Assembly: GCA_021397845.1 (NCBI GenBank)
Contig: CM038045.1
Span: forward strand, 144,542,638 to 144,606,637
Origin: Areca catechu
Lineage: Eukaryota; Streptophyta; Magnoliopsida; Arecales; Arecaceae
Direction of reading: 5' to 3'
Length of the DNA stretch: 64,000 nucleotides
In this document: positions 56,406 to 64,000 of the stretch, piece by piece
Layout of the letters: every line of letters begins with the position of its first letter
How positions within the stretch are numbered: position 1 is the stretch's first letter
The notes under the pieces: generated by a model
The model's input: only the letters and a program-made list of their open reading frames with translations
Told to the model about the DNA's origin: nothing
Databases searched by the model: none
Made by a program: the position numbers and the translations under genes

Positions 56406-57412
56406 CCATTGTGTGGAACTTTAGAGAACACAAATCATTTGGACTGCCAAACACCAAATCCTAGTAGCTCTTCACATCCTCCCTAGGAGTAGAAATTTTC
56501 TATAGTATAGTACTTCATGCATCGATATCCAAATCGCACCCTGCTTGAACCCTTGGACCTCTAGGATGTATGGGGACTTGTTCCACGGTTTGTGGATGTC
56601 CTTCTACCAGGAACCAATCTTAGAAGATTGATTGGAGATGGCAGCAATCTAAGGATGAAGCAATCAGAACCCTGTGATAGCATAGCCTTGATGCCTAGGA
56701 GCTTTCAAAGAGATCCAATGTCCTCCATACCTTTCAGGCCTCTACCAGCTCTGAAACTCCTTTCTTGGGACCTCGGACTAGTGTGGAATCACCCCTTAAA
56801 AGCTCCTAGTTGAACTCTAAACAGAAGGGACAAGGGACTGCTCCAAAACCTTATGCACTAGGGTCTCCTAGTTTGACTAGGAATCCGAGCGCTAGACTAT
56901 CTCCTTCTCCAATGCCTATCTGTCCTTCCAGATATATTCTAGACCTGATCTACCTTTTATTAGGATCTTGAATTAGTGGAAAAACAACCAGGAAATCCCT
57001 TGGTCAACTATGAATAGGAAGAAGAAGGGATGGTTCCAAGATCTCCTTAGGCACTAGGGATTCCAACCATGACTTGGAATTCTAGTGCCTAGCTTCTTCT
57101 TGCTTCCATGGATATGGTATGATAAGGCTTTGGGATATGAAGAGAGAGGAAAAGAAAAGGGAGAGAGAGATATATAGGAAGAATATAGAGTTTATATTAA
57201 TTCCATTCCAAAATATTAGGTTACACCATGTGTCCATTTATAGACCACAGGACCTTTCCTAATCTAATTAAAAAAGAACACATGAACCTATCCTAACTCT
57301 AATTCTTCCATGACTAATGTAATTAGGAGAGCACTCAACCAAACCCATGTACATCTATAAGTTGACCCACTCTTATACCCACTTGGACCCAAACCCAATC
57401 CAATATTGAATT
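56406..57412 (-). repeat. Putative LTR of an unidentified element, minus orientation
   Basis: The minus strand at 57405-57420 reads TTGAGGGGGCTAATTC, like a PPT followed by an LTR start. A TATA-like TCTATAAATGGACAC lies at 57232-57246 on the same strand. Two diverged copies of a block of about 85 bp (GGGAC...CACTAGGG...CTAG) sit at about 56826 and 57036. No partner LTR and no coding region are found, so the call is weak. Confidence 0.35.
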
Positions 57413-58203
57413 AGCCCCCTCAAGACTGAAAATACTGGACCTCGAGCCCATAAAGGGCCGAACCTCTACCCTAGGACCAAACTAGTCCTACCCCTAGGAC
57501 CTAAACCAATCCTAGACTCTTGGAGCCAATGTCATGACTCCTCTCCTAGCCTTCGAAAGCTTGGGAAAATAATATCTAAGCCAACAATCTTTACCTTGGT
57601 TCCTACAAGCCTTGGATGCTTTGCACGATCCATCTACACCAACCTGCTACTATCATGCTACTACAACACACCTTGATAGCTCCTTATGCAAACTCCAATG
57701 TTAATGCTGATCCATTCAACCTTGGAGGCCTCTTAGATGACCGTCTCCACCTGAGTTGATGCTCCTTGCTTATATTTGGGTACCTTCATGTATTATGAAG
57801 ATGTCTTCCACTTTTGCACCTACACCAACCATCGCTTCAGCTCACTTGAAGGGATTGCAACTTGCTTATCATGGCTCAAATCCACCTATCTATCCTAGAG
57901 TTCATCTTAGCCTCCTCATAGATATCTAGGTCCTCTCTTATTGTAATAAAACTATCTGACATAGTATTCCTACAACCATGCCTCTTTGGTGCTCACACAT
58001 CCTGTATCGACCCATGCAGTGCATCAATACTATTGGTGCTAAAATCTAGTGCCTTTCCCTGCACCTTTCATCTCTGAACTTGTGCCAAACCACCCTTCGC
58101 CTATGGGGGCACCTTTGCCTTATGCATCACTTGAATGATGGCTCCTCCTGGTGCTCTTGTAAAAGCAGAGGTTAGTCACCGAAAGCTGTTCTATTGGCTT
58201 TGG
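57413..58203. other. Unresolved stretch; no gene seen
   Basis: Pro/Thr-rich low-quality frames only. Word use (CTTGG, CCTAC, CACC) suggests retroelement spacer DNA. Nothing supports a product. Confidence 0.35.
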
Positions 58204-58770
58204 CCTTCGCTTTGTTATTCACCTTGGCTTTGAGCTTAGTAGCTCGGCCTTGGTTTTGTTCTTTACCTCCACTTTGAACTTGGTAGCTTAGCCTAGATTT
58301 TGACTTTTACCTTAGCTTTGAGCTCATTAACTTGACCTTGGCTTTGTTATTCACCTTGGATTTAAGATTGGTAGCTCAGCCTTGACTTTGTTCGTCACCT
58401 CAACTTTGAGCTTGGTGGCTTGGCCTTGACTTTGACTTTTACCTTGGCTTCAACCTTGATAGCTTGGCATCAACTTTGTTATTCACCTTAGCACTTGGTA
58501 GCTTGACCTTGGCTTTGTTCTTCATCTCATCTTTGAGCTTGGTGGCTTGGCCTCAATTTTGACTTTAGATTGGCTTTAAGTTCAATAGCTTAGCCTCGAC
58601 TTTGTTATTCGGTGTTAAGCATGGTAGCTCAGCCTTAGCTTTGTCTTCACCTCAACTTTAAGATTGGAGGCTTGCCCTTCAATTTGACTTTTACCTCGAC
58701 TTTGAGCTTGATATAGCTTGGCCTCGGCTCTGTTGTTCACCTTGGCTTTAAGCTTGGTCTTAACTTTCCT
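58204..58770. repeat. 44-bp tandem array with three-monomer higher-order repeat (132 bp)
   Basis: Thirteen monomers of about 44 bp follow each other. They fall into three types by their inner word. Type A has TTTGTTATTCACCTTGG, type B has TTTGTTCTTCACCTCAACT, and type C has TTTGACTTTTACCTTGG. The order is A-B-C four times and then A. The common part is CTTTGAGCTTGGTAGCTTGGC. A few monomers have lost 1-5 bases. The higher-order unit is 132 bp, a multiple of three, while the monomer is not. Confidence 0.9.
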
Positions 58771-59280
58771 TTAATGACTATTTCTCTTCCAGCCCTTCTC
58801 CAAGTCTTTCCCCATTATTGGTGGACCTAGGTTCCCAACCAAGGGACAAGAGGCCCTTGGCATGAGTGTGGACACAGGACGTGGTTGACACTATGGCCTT
58901 AAAGGGCATAGTGGGCTAGATTAAGAGCCTTAGCTTGGATTTCAAGTCAATTAGGGGCGCAAGCTAGCTGGTCTAGGTGGAGGATGAGTTACGCTACTCT
59001 CAAGCAAGGCTTTTAATTATGCCCTCTGATTCATTCTTCAATGAGGAAGTGGAGCATAGAAGATCGTAGTGCTTCACACATGCCATGTTATAGAGAAACA
59101 TAGAGAAACACCAATGTTAGTGGGAAAAGTGGTTGGGCTAAAGACATAGGGCACATGATAGTAAAGATGGGCTAACGGCCTAATCGCTAGCATGAGCTAT
59201 AGACCACATATGAATCTGGGTCACCTTAAAATGAATGGGGCTGCTGCAAGAGCATGATCAACCATTCAGGTGATGTCCTG

Positions 59281-59945
59281 CTGACCGCTCTACAGGTGTT
59301 CTATATAATCCCTCTAGCAAGTACCAGCAAAGGTTAATATCTATGCTCCAAGGTATCAACGAGCCCTACTGACCACCTTGGAGGTGTTCAATCATGATCC
59401 CTCGAGTGGGTACTAGTAGAGGCCAACTCCTATGTCCTAAAGCATTAGTGAGCCCTACCGATCACTCCAAAGGTGTTCAGTCATGATCTCCCGAGTGGGT
59501 ATCGATAGAGGCCAACTCTTATGCCCCAAGGCATCAACAAGCCTTATTAACTGCTCTAGAGGTGGTCGATCATGATCCCATGAGTAGGTATCGACAAAGG
59601 AGAACTCCTATACCCCAAGGCATTAGTGAGTCTTATTAACTGCTCCAAAGGCATTCAATCACGATCTCCTAAGCAGGTACTAGTATAGGCCAACTCCTAT
59701 GCCCCAAAGAATTAGCGAGCACTACCGATCATTTTAAAAAAGTTTTGTCATGATCTCCCAAGTGGATACTGATAGAGGCCAACTCCTATGCTCCAAGACA
59801 TCAGCGAACCCTGACGACCACTATGGACGTGTTCGATAATGATCCCCCGAGTGGATACTGGTAGGGGCCAGCTCCTGTGCTTTAAGCATCAATAAACCCT
59901 GTCGACCACTCTAGGGGCATTCAATCATAAGTTACCAGGCCTTAA
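59281..59945 (+). repeat. 89-bp tandem array in Tat-like LTR copy B
   Basis: About seven and a half units of 89 bp, each with TCATGATC(C/T)CCCGAGTGGGTA, AGGCCAACTCCTATG and CATTAGTGAGCCCTA blocks. It sits 360 bp upstream of the TATA box. Confidence 0.92.
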
Positions 59946-60305
59946 ATAACTAGCAAGCATGTTGACCTACAAGATCCTGGTGACATACCCATGTCAAGCT
60001 CGAAGGAATAATACTGGTCATTCATCTTTCCAGCTTCTACCACGTGGCTAGCTTTTTGTCACATCTCAAAATCTCCAATTATTGCTAGATCTGGATGAAT
60101 GGGGGAGGCATATCTGGATTCCTTATAGTTTAGCCTATCATTTAATGAGGCATGCCACATACCAAACTAGCAACGGGAATGCATTTAAAAAGATGAGACA
60201 CTACTGGTAGACAAGAAAGCTCCATATGATGCATGGAAGGCTTCGCTATCTCTCACAGGATCTAGTAGGATCTTGCCTAGGATCGAATTACCCCCTATAT
60301 CATAG

Positions 60306-60316
60306 CTTATAAAAAG
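60306..60316 (+). promoter_or_regulatory. TATA box of Tat-like LTR copy B
   Basis: CTTATAAAAAG in plus orientation, about 210 bases before the LTR end. Confidence 0.6.
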
Positions 60317-60524
60317 ATTCCAAGCGAATCCTTAAGACACGTGAGCCTTCCCACTTATACTCTCCCACTACTAGTACCAATACTAACTTGAGTATCAGAG
60401 TGCCATCGCCAAACCCACCCCCGATGGAACTATTTTTCAAGTATCACCTCCTAGTGACTGGCCTACACCACCTACCACAGCACCAGCACCAACTCCAACT
60501 CTCCCTCTAGTAATTGATGAATTT

Positions 60525-60534
60525 TGGCACCAAC
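60525..60534 (+). other. PBS-like LTR end of Tat-like element
   Basis: TTTTGGCACCAACA occurs at both LTR ends (here and 16634-16643). Tat and Athila elements often have TTGGCGCC at this place; this may be a decayed or variant form. The cognate tRNA is not assigned. Confidence 0.5.
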
Positions 60535-60599
60535 AAATTAGAGGAAGGGCTTGAGTATTTACGAGGAGTGTAGTGTACAAGATGAGAAAGCCAAGCCAC

Positions 60600-62043
60600 C
60601 CATGAAGACTACCTCTCATTGCACCAACACGGCAGCTTCTTAAATGGTGGAAAGAGCGATAGAGAGCTCGGCAAATGATCTACCTCGCCCTGTCTAGTAG
60701 GAGTCTCCTTGCCACCACAACCAGTGGTGGTGGGTGTGGATTAATTCAACTCACTTATCGTGTAGGTCCAAAATTTGGTGATAGCTATCCAAGCCATTCA
60801 GGCCACCCCCATGCTACCTCTGATGACTCACCTATCACTGGTAGCACCATGTATGGCTTCTCAACCTTCGACACTACCTACACCTATGCTACCTCTAGTG
60901 ATGCAATACCTGGTGGCTGGAGCGGTGCCTCCACCATCGGAGCAATTATAGGTGCCTCTAAAAGATTTTGGATGGTACATGCACCATCATCACCACCATC
61001 CTAGATGTCAAAGAGCAAGGAGACAACATCTTGGTAGCCCCTAATTGGAGCACGACTCCACTCCTAATGGCCATCTCTATAGCATTTGAAAGCTTTGGCT
61101 GATAAGACCTTGAAATTAATCAGAGAATCAAGAAGATGGATCGGCGAATCAAGTTGATCCATAATCTTTCTTCAACCGTAAATAATGGAATTGGCAATGA
61201 GCCACCATTTGATGACAAGATTATGTGGGCACCGCTTCTCTAGTATTTTAAAATCTCATAGCTTGAAAACTATTATGGAACCACTGACCCTGATGATCAC
61301 CTTGAGAGTTTTAGAGCAACGATGCTCTCCCATAGGGCTCCTAATCCCATTCTTTACCTAGCCTTCCCCTTTACATTTAAGGGAGTAGCTCGACATTGGT
61401 ACTCAAGCTTGAAACTGGGATTGGTGCACTCCTTTGAACAACTAAGCTGAGTGTTCACCAACCACATTATTAGCAATTGGAGTCTATAATAATGTTCAAA
61501 CTATCTCCGTACTCTTAAATACAGGGAAGGAGAGATGATCAAAATCTTTATGAATTGCTTCAACATGGCTACTTTGGAAATCCATAATGTGAACCAGTCG
61601 GTTGCTATGTTAGTTATGGCAAAAGGATTGCTAAAAAATGACCTTAAAAGGTTAATGTCCAAGACATATCCTAAAGACTTTTCAGGAATGCTAACCCAAG
61701 TTGAAAAATATGCTCAAATAGAAGAAGCTTTCATGTTGGAAGAGGATCCACCCACTTCTACACTAGGGGTTGTAAGGAAACATAAGGATGCAAACTCTCC
61801 CCAAAGCATGAGGGAAGAGCCCAGCCTTGTTCTAGATCCCCGTAAGAGAGGAATCGATTCTTCAAAGATTGTTAGCCCAGGGAAACCCCTTAAGCACCGC
61901 CACCAAGGATGTTCTACACTTATACTTTTCTAAATGCACCAAGAGAAAGGTACTGATGGAGATCAGTAAGCATAGCCTGGAGCCTCAAAAGATGCAGAAA
62001 CCATTGGTAAGGAGGAATCAAAACAAATTTTGCATTGCCCAGG
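60600..62043 (+). pseudogene. Tat-like gag, broken and truncated at the zinc knuckle
   Basis: Frame-broken translation reads YYGTTDPDDHLESFRATMLS, ILYLAFPFTFKGVARHWYSS (Retrotrans_gag), then the open piece 61535-61933 with MIKIFMNCFNMATLEI, VAMLVMAKGLLKNDL, and FSGMLTQVEKYAQIEEAF. The end (CTKRKVLMEI, then RRNQNKFC) is the stretch just before the Tat zinc knuckle. It stops after the first Cys because the SIRE-like LTR starts at 62044. The N-terminal part (60675-61004) is Thr/Ser-rich and may be gag or spacer. Confidence 0.82.
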
Positions 62044-62289
62044 TGGCTACCCAAAAGGGGGGTGAATTGGGAATTTAAAAAATTTAGGTAGATAATGTGC
62101 AATTAAAATCCCTTTTAAAGTGTTAGGTGCTATGACAAAATAATAACTTGCAAAAGCTAAACAAGATCAGAGAATCACAACCAAAACACACAGAAATTAT
62201 AATGGTTCGGAGCAACCCAGCTCCTACATCCACTATCCCAGATACCACTTGGGATTTCCACTATATTCACACCCGAATATAGTAGGATT

Positions 62290-62525
62290 GTTTTACAGGA
62301 TCACAATCAAAAACCTCTATACTTTGGTTTTAAAGGGATCACCAAAGAAAACCCAACAACCTTTGGTTTTAAACAGGCTCACCAAAGAAACCCAACTTGG
62401 TTTTCACAGGATCACCAAGAACCTAACTAGGTTTTACCAGGATCACCAAGAACCCAGCTTAGTTTGTATCAAAGGCTCACCAAGAACTTATTTGGTTTTT
62501 CAAACGGGCTCACCAATAACCCAAA
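62290..62525. repeat. Degenerate 35-45 bp tandem repeat in SIRE-like LTR
   Basis: Six imperfect units of the form GGNTCACCAAGAACCCAACTTGGTTTT follow each other. Confidence 0.8.
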
Positions 62526-62969
62526 CAATTTAAGAGTGAATTGAAAAATAAATGCAACAATAAATGATAAACTCTAGTTATTGGATAGTTGCTGGTACAG
62601 CTTGAGAGAAGTCCACTTGAATTCACTTCAATAAGCTTTAATTGCTTCAGTGACTTCTTTGCAAAGTACTTTAAGCTTTAGATTAGAGTTGGTGAAGACC
62701 TAAAGACTGACTTGAATGCTCTTTATGCTCTCTTCCTTGTTGGTAGGTTGGATATTCAATGAAGCTTTAAAACTTTGAAAATCTTTTCTCACACACTTCC
62801 TTCCAAGAGGTTCAAATCCCTCAAATATAAGGTCTTCCATCACTCCAAGGTAGTTTGAGATGTTGTAGACTGTTGGGATGTGACATATGACCGTTGGAGC
62901 ACTTTTTGGCAGTCAAAAAAAAATTCTGGAACTAGTTATTAAGTCCTGAAAGCGATATTCAAGTCAGCT

Positions 62970-63480
62970 CGGATTCCTTCGAGTTGGCTCGGATCCTTCG
63001 AGTCGATAGGTCAAATCGCCATTTCTTCAATGCAGTCGGCTCTTTGTCTCAGGGTGCGAAGCTTCACGCTGGAAAAGTCGGCTCTTGATAGCTCGAGTCG
63101 GCTTGAACATTCATCTTTGAAAATCTTGAACTCGAAGAGTCGGCTCTCTTCTACTTGGATCAGCTATTCTTTACAGATTCGAAAATCCTTAATCTGAAAG
63201 AGTTGGCTCATTGCAGATCCGGTCGGCTCACTTTCTCAGGACTTCAAAATTAGTTCTGATGGAGTTGGCTCTTTCTGGTTCGGGTCGGCTCGCCTGGCTG
63301 TTCTCAGAAAACTTCAAAACTGGACACTGGAAGAGTCGGCTCGAACTTATTCCAATCGAATCGGATTTACTAGAGTTAGCTCGGTTACCTTCGAGTCGAC
63401 TCAGATTGCTATGTACCAGAATCCATGATGTGTGCCATGAGGTGGAGTCAGCTCTTCTTTATGCTGGGTCGGCTCGAGTG
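62970..63480. repeat. Cluster of GAGTCGGCTC motifs in SIRE-like LTR U3
   Basis: About 16 copies of GAGT(C/T)(G/A)GCTC-like words occur in 510 bp, often in pairs about 20-30 bases apart (for example, around 63082/63100, 63204/63223 and 63261/63285). The pairs recur every 60-75 bp together with a CAGGACTTCAAAAT(T/C)-like block. Confidence 0.8.
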
Positions 63481-63804
63481 ACTTCTTCAGGATTTTTATA
63501 ATTAAACTTCAAGAAAACTCTTGCCAACACTCTTGTACATTTCATGCAAACCATCTCAAAATAAATTTAAGGCATAGCACACATAGAAGTAACCCTTTTC
63601 ATGATTTTTCTTAACTTTTTCATTAGGTTCTTCTTTACAAAATAAGAATACAACACAACTCAAACCAAGAAGTAAAGATGTAGGAGTTGAAGTTTGAACA
63701 AATAAACCATCCACAAAAACTTGAAAACCACTTGAAGACTTGTTAGTAAAATATATGCATGCTCCAATGTTTGGTTATCATCAAAATCACTTATGGGGTC
63801 AACA

Positions 63805-63830
63805 ATCTCCCCCTTTTTGATGACGACAAA
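63805..63830 (-). other. Polypurine tract of SIRE-like element
   Basis: The minus strand reads CATCAAAAAGGGGGAGATTG before the LTR. This phrase is typical of SIRE-like Copia elements. DNA from 63831 to 64000 is the 3' end of its interior and shows no gene. Confidence 0.8.
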
Positions 63831-64000
63831 ATACTGGGCATGAAAAAGTAAGATAAAACTTTACATTTATAGATTTACTTATATAATTGTATTTGTAAGA
63901 GTATATGAATAAGTAAAAAAAATTAATTGTAATTGGTGTCAAACTATGGAAGGAGAATTAGGGCAATGAGAGGTAATCTCCCCTCAATAAGATACTTCAT

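Larger units (their letters stand above)
58771..62043 (+). mobile_element. Tat-like Ty3 element, copy B: LTR part and gag
   Basis: LTR with 89-bp array (59281-59945), TATA (60306-60316), end near 60524, PBS-like TGGCACCAAC and then gag to 62043, where a SIRE-like LTR cuts it. Collinear with copy A at 8290-16643. The left edge is not determined; whether the 44-bp array belongs to it is unknown. Confidence 0.75.
62044..63804 (-). repeat. 3' LTR of a SIRE-like Copia element (1.76 kb)
   Basis: On the minus strand the LTR starts TGTTGACCCCATAAGTG after a PPT and ends CCCTTTTGGGTAGCCA at 62044. Its last part contains the AATTCACCCCCC word common in SIRE-like LTRs of plants. The coding part lies beyond base 64000. 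A minus-strand TATA-like CTTATATTTGAG occurs near 62822-62833. Two internal tandem patterns are listed separately. Confidence 0.72.

Noticed and set aside
58204..58770. Centromeric satellite
   Set aside because: The array is under 0.6 kb, embedded in retroelement DNA, and far shorter than centromere arrays. A satellite role would need long arrays elsewhere.
60675..61004. Thr/Ser-rich 109-codon frame as a separate gene
   Set aside because: It lies between the Tat-like PBS and the recognisable gag and reads as degraded leader or gag N-terminus. Nothing supports an independent start or product.

Overview
This is plant nuclear DNA, and the whole window is repetitive: I find no host gene, tRNA, rRNA, CRISPR array or bacterial feature in 64 kb. 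The evidence for a plant is a dense set of Ty1/Copia and Ty3/Gypsy LTR retrotransposons. They carry plant-type initiator-Met primer binding sites (TGGTATCAGAGC), TG...CA long terminal repeats of 1.5-2.6 kb, 5-bp target duplications and Athila/Tat-type gag-pol remains. A large-genome angiosperm, probably a monocot, is my best guess, but the species cannot be read from this window.

Layout, left to right. (1) 1-7552: Copia-1 on the minus strand, cut by the window edge, internally deleted, with a hairpin-rich leader. (2) About 8290-16643: LTR of a Tat-like Ty3 element carrying a 100-bp tandem array. Element E2 (8769-15505, minus, TSD ATTAG) has inserted into that array. (3) 16644-19500: decayed LTR-like DNA and a plus-strand copy of a Copia leader. 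(4) 19501-26590: E3, a young relative of E2 (minus, TSD GGCAA). Its 3' end carries two extra tandem copies of LTR-end plus PBS. (5) 27014-29288: 5' LTR, PBS and start of the leader of a plus-strand Copia-3. (6) 29289-34405: Copia-2 (minus), which has lost its 5' half and is fused to (7) 34406-36368: the 3' end of E4, a plus-strand relative of E2/E3. (8) 36369 to about 56405: a decayed Athila-like gag-pol element on the plus strand. Its protease is split by a solo LTR that itself contains a solo LTR of the E2/E3/E4 type. Its 3' LTR is split by (9) 45103-55232: Copia-6, an almost intact minus-strand element (TSD GGTCC) with one nonsense codon in an otherwise open polyprotein. (10) 56406-58770: unresolved LTR-like DNA and a 44-bp tandem array with a three-monomer higher-order repeat. 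(11) 58771-62043: a second Tat-like LTR with gag. That gag is cut at its zinc knuckle by (12) 62044-64000: the 3' LTR and PPT of a SIRE-like Copia on the minus strand.

The most interesting material is the E2/E3/E4/solo-LTR family. E2 and E3, the two members with their interior preserved, code only for a coiled-coil plus zinc-knuckle Gag-like protein and the C-terminal GPY/F end of a Ty3 integrase. Protease, reverse transcriptase, RNase H and the integrase core are missing. Both lack the same block, so the deletion looks ancestral and the deleted form has spread. Their leaders share repeated motifs with the leaders of the Copia elements here, which raises the question of whose machinery moves them. 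Other points are the E3 terminal duplication, arrays of hairpins in the Copia-1 leader, and tandem arrays in several U3 regions.
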